A program made the translations under genes and the position numbers. From Talpa occidentalis (Eukaryota > Chordata > Mammalia > Eulipotyphla > Talpidae): a stretch of DNA of 64,000 nt. The stretch lies in NCBI RefSeq assembly GCF_014898055.3, contig NW_023601543.1, forward strand, positions 57,800,806-57,864,805, written 5' to 3'. Within the stretch, counting starts at the first letter, position 1; each line of letters opens with the position of its first letter. Under the pieces are notes generated by a model that was not told where the DNA came from, searched no databases, and saw nothing but the letters and a program-made list of their open reading frames with translations. This document shows positions 32,901 through 43,260 of the stretch, one piece after another.

Positions 32901-33769
32901 CTACGTGATTTGCACATCAAAGACATCTTTACAGATGCATCACCCAAAGCAGTGATAGTGAAGGCGAAGATAAACAGCTGGGACTACATCAAATTAAAGA
33001 ACTTCTGCACAGCAAAAGAGACAATAACAAAAACAAAGAGAACCCCACCAACTGGGAGAACATTTTGCACCCAACACTAATGATAAAGGACTGATCACAA
33101 AATCTGCAAAGAGCTGATGAGACTCAACAACAACAAAGAAAATAATCCAGTCAAAAAATGGGCAGAAGAGCTAAAAAGAAACTTCTCTGAAGAGGAAATG
33201 CAAATGGCAACAGGCATATGAAAAATGTTCAACATCACTTGTCATCAGGGAAATGCAAATCAAAACTACCATGAGATACCATCTTACACCAGTGAGAATG
33301 GCACATATTAAAAAAACTAGCAACAACAAATGTTGGCGAGGTGTGGAGAAAAAGGAACTCTTCTGCATTGTTGGTGGGAGTGCAAACTGGTCCAACCACT
33401 GTGGAGAGCTGTGTGGAGATTTCTGGACCTACTAAACATAGAGCTTCCATAGGATCCAGCAATTCCACTCCTAGGTATTTACCCAAAGGACACAGAAACA
33501 TCAATTCCAAAGAACACCTGCACCCCTATGTTTATAGCAGCACTGTTTACAATAGCTAAGCTTTGGAAACAACCCAAATGCCCAAAAATAGATGACTGGA
33601 TCAAGAAGATGTGGTACATATTACCATGGAATATTACTCAGCATTCAAAAAAGATAAACACATGCAATTTGCAGCAACATGGATGGCGCTGGAAGGGATC
33701 ATGCTCAGCGAAATAAGCCAAAAAGAAAAAGAAAAATACCGGATGGTCTCACTCATAGCAGGAATCTAG
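29962..33769 (+). pseudogene. L1 ORF2 (endonuclease-reverse transcriptase), broken
   Basis: Starts MANTDVNISILTLNVNGLNS, the AP-endonuclease N-terminus with the conserved N and, further, CCLQETHL (E of the active site). GDFNT is present near 30395. The RT active site reads LFADDMILY around 32050. The C-terminal cysteine region lies near 33330, but CWRGVEKK shows a frameshift there. SLIAGI-stop is at 33767-33769. At least eight frame changes occur along the 3.8 kb. Confidence 0.95.
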
Positions 33770-33982
33770 AAAACTTAAATAAGGGACCAGGAAAATGAAT
33801 AACTATAAGAAAGTGAAAATCAAAATCAACAAAAACTATGAACCAGAGACACTTTTAGGGGGGGCAGGGGCGGGAGGGGAGGGATTGGGGTCAGAATGGG
33901 GGCGCTGCAATTGTATGGGGAATATAACAATAAAATTTATTATCTAATAAAAAAAATTAAAAAAAATAAAAAAATAAAAAAA

Positions 33983-34317
33983 GATTGTGAATATGATACT
34001 CGAATTTAGGGAAGAAATAGTCAGGAAAAGATTTTTATTAGTAAAGCTTATTGAATATAATTATGATATGTGGAGCTGTGAAATACTCCTGGGAATAAGA
34101 TTGTTGTGGATAAGTTTATTATAATAAAGTTGGCATATTCTGCTAGGAAGAGTAGGGCGAATGTGTCTTTTGCATATTCAACCTTGAAGTCAGAAACTAG
34201 TTTTGATTTTCCTTCCGTTAGGTCAAAGGAAGCTGGGTTAGTTCCTGCCAGTGTTGAAATAAATCATATTATAGCTATTGGTCATAAGGGTAAAATTAAT
34301 TTGTGTACTGATAGAGG
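33983..34317 (-). pseudogene. MT-ND1: NUMT: ND1 middle-to-3' part
   Basis: Degraded in the reverse complement, but with ILP-PIAM (LILPAWPLAM), a TEGESEL-like segment (GACCTAACGGAAGGAAAATC at about 34230), [14 protein letters not shown] (about 34180-34130) and LTISFLWIRVSY-like (about 34010). This is ND1 residues from about 175 to 285. It abuts the L1 target duplication on the left. Confidence 0.9.
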
Positions 34318-34855
34318 TTAAGAGTAGAAAATTTGGGATGGAGGCGTCGCAAGACCAGAAACTAAAGAAATGAAAAATCCTTTGGTGCCAACTGCTATAC
34401 CAAGTGTCATACTGCTATAGAAAATATCAGGAGGCAGACCAGAGTTGGGGAGATGGAGATTGAGGGCCATTATAGAGATCTGTCCTTACAAATCAACCTA
34501 GTTACACCCTAAAATTGATTAACAGTAGATAACAATTCCACAAAGGAGTGAACCCCTCCCAGATAGAACACTATATGAGTACAATTTCTGCAGCTCTCCT
34601 GCCCGCTTGTGCCTAAGCAGGCATTTTTCATGAAACTTTTCCTTTTGTAAAGCAGGACCAGCAGCTCTCCTGCCCACCTGTGACTCTGCCGGGACCTTTT
34701 TTTTTTTTTCCTTTTCCTGACATTTGTGCAAATGTCTTAGTCTCCTGGGTAGGCTCACCACGGCCACGTGCAGCTGAAAGGGAAACTGCGGAAACTTTTC
34801 TTTCAGAGGCAACCTAAGGATCCCACTTTCTGAACCCAAAATCTCATCAAAACAA
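34318..34855 (-). mobile_element. About 540-bp insertion in NUMT ND1, class unknown
   Basis: Separates two adjacent ND1 segments: ITT-EY on the right and LILP on the left. It has a C- and G-richer composition than the mtDNA copy and includes AGCAGCTCTCCTGCCC twice (34588-34604 and 34661-34682), the second inside the block shared with about 8050. LTR-like features are weak, and no clean TG...CA ends or target duplication were fixed. Confidence 0.5.
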
Positions 34856-35045
34856 CAAAATATATTCTTAGGTGATGATTAGTGTTGGGAGTGTAAACGA
34901 CCCATTTGTAAATAGGATTGCTAATAGATAATTGTTAATGTCACTTCATATGAAATTGTGCTTCTGCTTGTAGCTCTTCAGTTAATGGATATTTTAAATT
35001 TGAGGCTCAGCCCTATCAGAGTATAGGCAGCTAAACTTGATTCTG
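34856..35045 (-). pseudogene. MT-ND1: NUMT: ND1 middle part, right end of the NUMT
   Basis: The reverse complement reads SLAAYTLIGLSLKFKIS (compare [20 protein letters not shown]), then SYEVTLTIIY and NGSFTLPTLIIT, matching ND1 residues about 105-175. Similarity ends near 35045, giving the right breakpoint of the whole mitochondrial insert. Confidence 0.9.
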
Positions 35046-35636
35046 ACTGATGTGATGGAGCACAGCCCAGACAAGGCCACGTCCCCTTGGGAGAAATGCT
35101 CTGCTTTCAGGCAGAAATTCCTTTCCCCCTCACTGGCCCTAGACCTTTGACTCCATATCTCATTTCAGTGATTTGGGCAAAAGATGTAAGTGTAGGGATT
35201 TCACCACGGAAGTTCTGATCCCAGCAGAAAAGCTGAAACGCCCTAAATGCACCAATAGTGGATTAATTATAGCTTATCCACAGGACATAGCACTCTCCAC
35301 CCATCATTTGTGTATGAAGGAAAATATTTACTGCCTAGAAAGTTATGCTAAACTGCCAAGTTCAAAAGGACACGAGCAAATGCTGTAACTCCATCTTTAA
35401 ATTTGAGCTGGAGTGTAAGATGTGTGATATGCATGTGCACTCCCTGCCCTCACATATGCCCACACACATGCTCACGTGCACACACAAATGAAAAAACAGC
35501 TAGGAGCAGATAGAGCTAAATGTTAACAACCCTTAACGGTGGGCAATGCTGGATTTACAAGTAATTTTTCATTCTCATTTATTTGCTTGCCTGTGTCTTC
35601 CAACATTTTATTGTGAAATTATGAAATAACGAAAAT
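35046..35636. other. Unassigned intergenic DNA
   Basis: No gene recognised. Contains a loose CA-rich stretch at 35458-35490. Confidence 0.4.
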
Positions 35637-36222
35637 TCAACAAATGGTGCTGGGAAACTTGGACAGCCACATACAAACAAATGAAACTAGATCATTATTT
35701 AACTCTATGCATGCAAATTAATTAAAAATGAACTAAAGACTCAGATATAAGGCCTGAAACCATAAAATGTATACAAAAAAACATAAGCAGTACAACCCTG
35801 GACATCAGCTGCAAAGTTGTATTTGGGGACTCAACTCTACTGGCAAGGGAAACTAAAGCAAAAATAAACAAATGAGACTTCATAAAACTAAATGCCTTTG
35901 TACCACAAAAGAAACCACCACAAAAACAAAAAGTCACTGTGTGGACTAGGAGAAGATATTTTCACATCACATGCCAACAAAGGATTAATTTCCAAAATAT
36001 GTAAGGTACTCGGACAACTCAACAACCACAAACAACCTAATTTTTAAAAACTGAGCAAAATTTTAGACATTTATCCAAAGATGATATACAGAGGCGCATG
36101 AAAAATGTTCAGCATCACTTACTATAAGGGAACTGCAAATCAGAAGCACAATGAGGTATCACCTCATTGAGAGCAAAACAATGGTTAGTAAGAATACCTG
36201 TTGTGGTGAAAAGCACACCTTG
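35637..36222 (+). repeat. Old L1 ORF2 fragment, plus
   Basis: TTCAACAAATGGTGCTGGGA is followed by decayed ORF2 C-terminal sequence (ATAAGGCCTGAAACCATAAA at about 35747; CATGAAAAATGTTCAGCATC at about 36099). No open frame. Confidence 0.88.
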
Positions 36223-36818
36223 GTGTACACACTCCATAGTCATAGGTTAACTTATGATAGAGTAGGGGTTTTGAGTTAAAATGATAAGTTCATCTTTGTA
36301 AAGTTTGTATTCTTGAACTGACAACATAAGGAAATATATTCTTCAAATAAACAGTTTTTAAAAATTCAAGAAAAATCCATAATACTATTCCTCTTACTGA
36401 TGCAAAAAGAATATCTTTCTCTACAAATAAAAGTCCAATTGTATTCTGATCAATAGTAGAGAAAACATAAGTTAAATCATTACTGTTAAAAATAAAGAAG
36501 TAATTGTACAATTAGTAGAAATAAAAATTTCCCCACTAATGACATCAGGGAGAGTGACAAAAATGAACGAAACTTCACTAAGCTAATAAGAAAAAGCAAA
36601 AGATAAAAGTTGTAATTAAGAAACAGTAAAATCATAATAAGCACAATATAAAACAAAAAGAAGAAGTTATCATAATTATGCACATTGAAATGGCTGGATC
36701 TCAAGACAAAAATGTGGGATTAAAACAAAATATATATTTATAGCTAGGTACAAGAACTGTATCATAAACTAAAGAAAAATGCAAAATAAACTTTTAGGGA
36801 AAGAATACCAGGTAAGTG

Positions 36819-36850
<32 letters not shown>

Positions 36851-37900
36851 GCAGCAACAGTGGTGTCCTGTGGTGTCCTTATCAAAGTAAATCAATGTCA
36901 AAAGCGCTAGACACAAAACAAGAAAAATACATAACAGTATTATGCAAAACGGCCTAAGGTTTACACTTTAGGAATCCCCCCAACCCCAAAAAATGACAAG
37001 GAGAACTTTGTTTGAAAATATTCTAACATTTATTCTATCTTTTGATAATGTACAATCCATGTAAACAAAAAGACAAAAATTCACAGTAAGAAACCTTAAT
37101 CATCAAACTAGATTGAAATCTGTACATAACAGAAAATACATTTTTTTCTCTTATATCCATGAAAGATTTACAAAATTCGGTTGAGTATATGGAACATGAA
37201 GAAAAATCCTGAGAAATGTTTTTAAGTTCAGATTCAACAGGCTACATTCAATGCTTATGGTAAAATAATAATTACAAAAACAAAAGAAAGAAAAGACAAC
37301 AAAAACCTTAACCAGATAGAAACTGAGAAACTTCAATTACTTGAATCAAAGTGAATTTAGTTCTACAACTGAATCTTTCATACCAGAGTTTTTGAGATAC
37401 AGCTCCATTAAGAGTAAAGTGTCTAGTCTGTAATCCTTTATATTTAAAAAAAAACCTGGAGAATGAAAAAATAATCAGCTTATGAATTTGATATTCAAAA
37501 TGACAAAAAGAACCCAAAAAATCAAGCAAACACATGAAAATGAAACACAGAACTAAAAAATAGAGTAGTGGCATTAATAAAAATGAAAGCTTAAATAAAT
37601 AATATAAACCTAAGAAGTATAAATAAAACATGAAAGAATACATTGGATGGATTCGCCTCTGGCAAATCTGATCAAATTGAAATGAAAGAAAAAATATTGC
37701 ATTAAAAGGTGATGGTAAACAAGAGGTCATAATATAAACTTATAGTGGAAGAAGAGGTATAAATCTCTATAGAGCAATACTTAAATATTTAGGTGAAATA
37801 CATGAGTCCCTGAGAAAAGAGTAATTGTGAAAATTAATGGAAAAATCCCTAATGGACCAGTGTGTAATGTCTGAGACAATTTTACTGGACACACCTCTAC
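36222..37900. other. Unassigned AT-rich DNA with a 30-bp poly(A)
   Basis: Low-complexity AT-rich sequence without a recognisable gene. A run of about 30 A (36821-36850) could be the tail of a decayed retroelement. Open frames on the minus strand (37308-37730) are T-rich shadows. Confidence 0.4.
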
Positions 37901-38700
37901 AGGCACAGGGAACCTGGCTGGGACCGGCAAAGGCAGAGGGGGCAAAGGTCTTCGTTCTCTTCTGACCACCTTATAAGAATGAAATGGACATGGCCAGATG
38001 GGGACTCAATGGATAGGACGGGCTGGAAAGAGCAGATCCAGAGTGGGGTACTGGGAAGGAAGCCAGAATGTGATGGGCTGGTGTGAGATGAGATTAGCAG
38101 GTGCCAAGGTGGACAGAAAGCTGGGACCTCACCAGCCAGGGCAGAACAAGATCGGTGAGGGCAGAAGCATGACTGCCCCAATATTCTGAATTCTCCTGAG
38201 TGTCCCAAAGTGGAATCATCAAGGGAGACTATCCCGCACTCACCTATCCCCCACCCTAACATTTTAACACCTCTGATGTGGGGAATATTTACAATTCCCA
38301 GGCTTCCTCCCAACCACCCTGCTCTTCTGCCCTTTCCAGGCTGTCCTATCCAGGCTGGTTTGGAATTGAGTTGGTGGCCACAGATACAGGTTTAGGGGAC
38401 ACTGGGGGATATTAAGAGCTCTTATTGTTCCAAATTAATGAACGAAACTCTAGCAGTGGGAGATGAGGGCAGACCATGTCCAGGTTCAAGGGAGAAAGAG
38501 ATGGAGGGATGGACAGAAATGGGAGAATTCTGAGTACACCCTGCCCCTAAGGACAGAGTCAAGAGACCAAATGGTGAACACAGAAGCACGGAGAACGTCC
38601 AAGATGCCCTAAGAAACAGACAGAAAGATAGGTGTGTGAGGAATTCATGGAGTGTCTCCCTCATGCAGGGCACTGGGTGTAGGACCTTAGGTGCGCAGAG
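37900..38700. other. Unassigned 3' flank of the CXXC1-like locus
   Basis: Moderately GC-rich, unique-looking sequence just downstream of the CXXC1-like stop codon. The minus-strand frames (37897-38313 and 38422-38712) have no known domain. It may contain the 3' UTR; no convincing AATAAA was seen close to the stop. Confidence 0.35.
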
Positions 38701-39099
38701 CTCAGTTTTCATCTTTGGAACGCAGATCAGGGGTGAGGGGGTCGTGCTGGGTCGTCTGGTGAAGCATCAGCGCCAGCAGGCCTGCCCGGTTAGTCATGGA
38801 AGCATGCACGTTGCGCTCCTGCTCCAGCAGCTCTTCCAGCTTGTGCAGCTGTGGAAGGTGAGTGTGAGGGGGGACTCCAGGATTCTCCCGCACGCCCCAG
38901 CCCCACCGAGCATCACCACTTACCACACGCACGCGCTCCAGGTCCACCTCGGCACGCCTCAACTTCTCCCAACAGTAGTGGTAGTTGCACAGACGCTTGG
39001 GGAGGCGACAGAAGTCACCGGTGAACTCAAAGACATTATGCACTAGCGGGCAGCCACACACCTCATCGTCTGCTGCCTGTGGGGCAGAACGAGGGATGA

Positions 39100-39780
39100 T
39101 GAGGTAGGAGGAGTGTGATGGGGCGGACATGATAAGTGTAGGGGATTAGAGGGCCGCTGGGCAGGAAGGGGAGAAGTAGCAAGTGATGGTGTAGGAGAGA
39201 AGAGAGGAACCAGCGGCTGGGTAGGGAAGAGGAGGTGAAAGGGACGTGACCAAGACAGAGAATGAAGGAATGAAGTTAACAAGGCAAAAATGGAGGAATG
39301 GACATGATTAGGCAGGAAGAAGGACAAACAGGTCCCACAGGAAGAAGCGAGGGGATGAAGGCAAGTCAGACAGTGAGAAGGAGATGAACAGCTTGGTAAG
39401 GCGGGGGAGGGGGGCCTGACGAGGCTGGGTGATGGGAGGAAGGGGGTGGGTTAAACAGGGAGGAAGAAAGGAGTTGGGAGATGACAGGCAGGGAGAAGAT
39501 GATCGGGGCAGTAGGGCAGAAAGAAGAATCAAGAGAAGTCAGAAAGTGAGGAAGAAAGGAGTTGATGGCAGGCATGCAGGGAGGAGAGGAGGCGTGTGGG
39601 CACGCGGGGAGGGCAAGGAATGGAGGTTGGCCAAGCAAGGAGAAGAGTGGGGACTGCTTAAGCAGTGAAGAGCAGAGGAATGGAGGGTGTCAGGCAGCGA
39701 GGGAGAGAGAAATAGATGGGGGCGGTCAGGTGAAGAGGGTTTGAATAAAACAGCAGTCAGGCAAAGAGAAAAGTTCATAG
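39100..39780. repeat. Purine-rich degenerate repeat in a CXXC1-like intron
   Basis: An almost pure G/A plus strand of about 650 bases. The unit is irregular; AGGAAGAAAGGAGTT recurs at about 39460 and 39549, which suggests a decayed minisatellite with a period near 90. Confidence 0.6.
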
Positions 39781-39885
39781 GTGTTCACGGTGTGGTAACA
39801 TACATCCCGAAAGGTATGAGCCTATACCCTAAATCATATACGGTACTGTAAACCAATGTTACCTCCAGAAAAAATAACACAGTTA

Positions 39886-40646
39886 CTGCAAATTGCATGT
39901 GTTTATCTTTTTTGAATGCTGAGTAATATTCCATGGTGTATATGGACCACATCTTCTTGATCCAGTCATCTATTTTTGGGCATTTGGGTTGTTTCCAAAG
40001 CTTAGCTATTGTAAACAGTGCTGCTATAAACATAGGGGTGCAGAGGGCCTCCCTGGTGGCACAGCGGTTGAGCGCTGGGTTGCGAAGCTGCCTGCAGCCT
40101 CTGCAGCTCTGGTTCAATCCCCGGCCACCAGCGAGGGTCCCACATGGTGCGCAGACCTCTCCTGCAGCACCCGCTGCTCCCCTCAGCAGTGTCCTCCGTC
40201 TCTCTGCCTGTTCTGCTCCCCGCACTGGCTCTGGTGAATTCTCTCACCCTCCCGCACTTCTGACTGTACCCAGTGCTTGTATAAATAAATAAATAAATCT
40301 TAAAAAAAAAATAGGGTTGCAGGTGCAACATGGATGGAGCTGGAATGGATCATGCTCAGCAAAATAAGCCAGAAAGAAAAAGAAAAATACCTGATGGTCT
40401 CACTCATAGCAGGAATTTAGAAAACCTAAATAAGGGACCAGGAGAAAGACTAATTATAATAAAGTAAAAATCAAAATCAAGAAGCAACTATAAACCAGAG
40501 ACACACTACAGGGGGGAGGGGTAGGAGGGATTACCATCAAAATAAGGGGGGTGGGAATTGTATGGGGAATATAACCAAGATGAAAAAGCATACATTGTGC
40601 AAAAATGAAAAATGATGTAAAAATATATAAAATAAAATATTAAACA
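39886..40646 (+). mobile_element. Twin-primed (5'-inverted) L1 in a CXXC1-like intron
   Basis: 39886-40043 is L1 in reverse orientation, ending (in L1 sense) at CATGCAATTTGCAG. After a SINE, 40324-40646 is L1 in forward orientation, starting GCAACATGGATGGAGCTGGA, the very next L1 bases, and running to the 3' end with an A-rich tail. Target duplication AAAATAACACAGTTA (39871) / AAAATAGCACAGTTA (40647). Confidence 0.92.
40044..40310 (+). mobile_element. tRNA-derived SINE inside the inverted L1 part
   Basis: AGGGCCTCCCTGGTGGCACAG head and AAATAAATAAATC tail. Target duplication ATAGGGGTGCAG (40032) / ATAGGGTTGCAG (40311). Confidence 0.95.
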
Positions 40647-41929
40647 AAAATAGCACAGTTAAAATTAAAAAAAAAAAGAATAGGTAATCAGGCAGCGAGG
40701 AGAGGATAATATGGGGTGATCAGGAAGAGAGGACACATGATGACTGGTGAGGAGGGAGGAAGGCAGGCCAGCAGGGAGGAGGAACGAGAAGGAGGGGGAT
40801 AAGGTAGAAAACGAACAGTCTCACCTTTGGGTCCCGAGAGTGCTCGGGCACAGCACCTGGAGCCGCTTACAGTACCTCTTACTCTGTGGGTCATACACAT
40901 CACAGAAGAGTCTTGTGGCCCTGAGAGGAAGTTGAGAGTGAGGTACTGAGAATGGGGAGGAGGGAAGTCTTGCCCTGAACCCTGACTTCACTCTGTCCGC
41001 AACCCCACCCATACCCTGTCCCGTTCCCACCTCTGCATCTGAGCCCATTATTCACAGCATGTCTTTGACCCTGACTGGTACCAACACTCACCCCTCAATG
41101 CAAGTGGGGTACAGTGACCCGAAGGACGATTTGCACTCATACTAGGAAGAAAGAATACAGGTGGGAAGAACTTCAGATAAAAACTGCTGCATGCCCTCCC
41201 ATGACCAAGCTCGAACACATATGTGTCCCCTGTAGACGCTGTGCCCTGTAGACCCTGCGTCTGCCCAGCCTTTGTGCCCCCTCACTGCTGACTGACACCC
41301 CAATCTTGGCCCTCATACTAAGGATAGAAAAAAAGCACAAAAGAGTAGAGCCAGGAACCAAATCTACTCTCCTTCCTGTGGACTCCACACAGCCGGACAC
41401 CCTGGCCCCACCTGCCCCCAGCCAAAACCCCGACCTTGGCAAAGCAGCGCTCCATGTGGCGCAGGGCGACATTCATATTGATGGGTTGCCCGCAGGAGAC
41501 ACAGAAGATCTTCAGGTCTACACCATCCTTGCCACCTTTGTTACTCTGCAGGTAATACTGAAGCAGTACAGAGTGAGGATGGGTAAGGCAAGATACCAGA
41601 TATCACCCCACCCATTCCCTCTTACCTCCTCATCCCTGCACACTGTCTGCTGCTTGCCGTGCTGAATGATGGCCTCAAGTTCATGGAACCGGTACTCCAT
41701 GTACTTCAGGCGGGCATGGGTGTCCTGCTGTTCACGGTGAATGCGTTCGAGCACTTTCTTGCTTTGCTCCTCAGCAATGCAGGGACTCTTCTGCCACTGC
41801 TGGATGCGCTTGGGCAGGATCTCATAAATGCGGCTGGGAGGAAAGACCGCAGGAATGGAATGGGTAGGTGAGAGCATCAAAAAGAGAAATGGAGGAGTGA
41901 GCCACCAAATAGGGAATGTAAAGAATAAT

Positions 41930-42090
41930 TAGTAGTGGGTGAATGACTATTGATGATAGGTGGTTGAATGGTGGATGAATGGGTGAGTGGAGTGACAGGT
42001 GAGTGGGTCAATAACTATAAAGGTGAATGAGTGGGTTGGTGGGTGGAATGAGGCTGGGTGGTTGGGTGGGTGGTTGGCTATAAGGATGGA
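41930..42090 (+). repeat. GGTG/GGAT-type simple repeat
   Basis: Irregular (T/G)GGTGRATGR repeats such as GAATGGGTGAGTGG and GGGTGGTTGGGTGGGTGG. Confidence 0.7.
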
Positions 42091-42094
42091 TGGA

Positions 42095-42366
42095 GGGCCC
42101 CGCTGGTGGCGCAAAGGGTTAAGCACTGCACTGTGAAGCTATCTGCAGCCTCTGCAGCACGAGTTCGATCCCGGGCCAGGGAGCAACCCACATGGCACAG
42201 CAGACCTCTCCTGACTCGCCCTCTGCTCCCCTCAGCAGTGTATTTCAGTCAGTCTGTTCTGTTCTGTTCCCCACTCTGTCTCTGGTGAATCCTCTCACCC
42301 CTCACACCTCTGGCCTGTACCCCAGGTCTTGTATGCATAAATAAAAAAATCTCTTTTTTTTAAAAA
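42095..42366 (+). mobile_element. tRNA-derived SINE in a CXXC1-like intron
   Basis: GGGCCCCGCTGGTGGCGCAAA head, GAGTTCGATCCCG B box. Target duplication AAGGATGGATGGA (42082, 42367), in a GGAT-type simple repeat. Confidence 0.95.
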
Positions 42367-42949
42367 AAGGATGGATGGATTGGTGGATGAATTTACAGAG
42401 AGCATAGATAACACCCTACTCCATGCCCTGTTGCTGAACCTCCAGGTACACTCACTCAGCTGCCAGCTTCATGCCACAGTCATCTGAGCAGTACTTGGAG
42501 CCTGGCCTGGTGGGATACACACACTTAGGTCCCAGGCACTGCCGTAGCGAGGCTGGGTCTGGGTTCTCGGCATCTGTCTTCTCTGAGTGTTTCCACTTGT
42601 CTGTGAGCTGCTGCTGCTTCTTTCTTTTCCTCCTCTTCTTCTTTTTCTTCTTCTCCTCCTTCTTCTCCTTCTTCTCCTCCTTCTGTGGGGCAAGAGTGGG
42701 CAGGGCAGGGGCAGGGAAGTTGATGTCAGTCCCTTAACCCTGTATCCCTGCCCTGTATACTACCCCAACCTCTGCCTCCATGCCCCCCATTCCACCATTT
42801 TTGTCACCTTGCGCTCTACCTTTTTCTTCACATTCTCCTTTTTCTTCACATTCACTGCCTGCTCCTGCAGTGAAGGGTCCAGGACCATCAACTCATCAGT
42901 GGCACTCATTTAGAGCTGTAGACCAGGAAAATGTTGACAGGTCTCCCCA

Positions 42950-43260
42950 ACTTAAATACTTCCTAAATGCTGACCCTCTCTGCTCTCACTGTCCCCATGC
43001 TTCCACCAGTGTTCCTGCCACACATTCATCAGGCTTTGCTTATCAAAAAGTCCCCTATGTAAGAGTCTGGGTATAGGATTCAGTTCTGAGGCAGTCTTCA
43101 GACAACAGGATGTGGTTGTTGTCTCAAGTGCCTCCTTTGTGCCAATGTCACAGCTGCCATTGGACTTCTGGGAAGCCTGGACTTGTGCAGTGGAGGAAGC
43201 TTTGGTTGAGGGATCAGTGGCCAGTGGGACCATGGGAAGGTCTGCATGGTGTTTCATGCA
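42950..43260 (-). other. Open frame upstream of the CXXC1-like exons
   Basis: An open frame of 101 codons (43257-42952) lies 40 bases upstream of the first recognised CXXC1-like exon on the same strand. It contains STKASSTAQVQASQKSNG. No convincing match to the PHD or CXXC domains. It may be a diverged exon, a new exon or chance. Confidence 0.3.

Larger units (their letters stand above)
27490..33975 (+). mobile_element. Full-length L1, plus, inactivated
   Basis: A 6.5-kb L1 with 5' UTR (27490-28872), ORF1, ORF2 and 3' UTR with an A-rich tail. Perfect 14-bp target duplication AAAAAAAGATTGTG at 27476-27489 and 33976-33989. The beginning GAGAGGGCGGAGCAACATGG is the usual type of L1 5' end. Both ORFs carry frameshifts, so it cannot mobilise itself now. 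Confidence 0.97.
11750..35045 (-). other. Large NUMT: nuclear copy of mtDNA, ND1 to ND5
   Basis: Reading the minus strand from 35045 down gives ND1, tRNA-Ile, Gln, Met, ND2, Trp, Ala, Asn, Cys, COX1, Ser(UCN), Asp, COX2 5' part, (gap), ATP6 3' part, COX3, Gly, ND3, Arg, ND4L, ND4, His, Ser(AGY), Leu(CUN), and the start of ND5. This is exactly the vertebrate mitochondrial order. The genes on the mtDNA light strand (Gln, Ala, Asn, Cys, Ser-UCN) appear on the plus strand, as expected. The mitochondrial frames are broken by indels and stops, so it is an old insertion. About 16 kb of the span is later inserted DNA, listed separately. Confidence 0.95.
38702..42909 (-). pseudogene. CXXC1-like: CXXC1 (CFP1) paralogue, intron-bearing, 5'-truncated and frameshifted
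   Basis: CXXC1/CFP1 is the CpG-binding subunit of the SETD1 H3K4 methyltransferase complexes. Eight exons match its C-terminal half: 42909-42808 (MSATDELMVLDPSL), 42682-42456 (Lys/Glu-rich, then DKWKHSEKTDAENPDPASL and GSKYCSDDCGMKLAA), 41833-41626 (coiled coil RIYEILPKRIQQWQKSPCIA), 41545-41435 (IFCVSCGQPINMNVALRHME), 41141-41092, 40920-40825 (ATRLFCDVYDPQSKRYCKRL), 39076-38924 (DEVCGCPLVHNVFEFTGDFC) and 38848-38702 (ERNVHASMTNRAGLLALMLH, stop 38702-38704). Every internal boundary has GT/AG. The N-terminal PHD and CXXC fingers are not found. Exon 40825-40920 lacks two bases relative to remembered CXXC1, which leads to a stop in the next exon (product about 275 residues). Either a recent pseudogene or a truncated gene. 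Confidence 0.88.

Noticed and set aside
37308..37730. 140-codon Phe/Leu-rich frame on the minus strand
   Set aside because: AT-rich low-complexity sequence with no domain; likely chance.
39043..39638. Pro/Ser-rich frames on the minus strand
   Set aside because: Shadows of the purine-rich degenerate repeat in a CXXC1-like intron.
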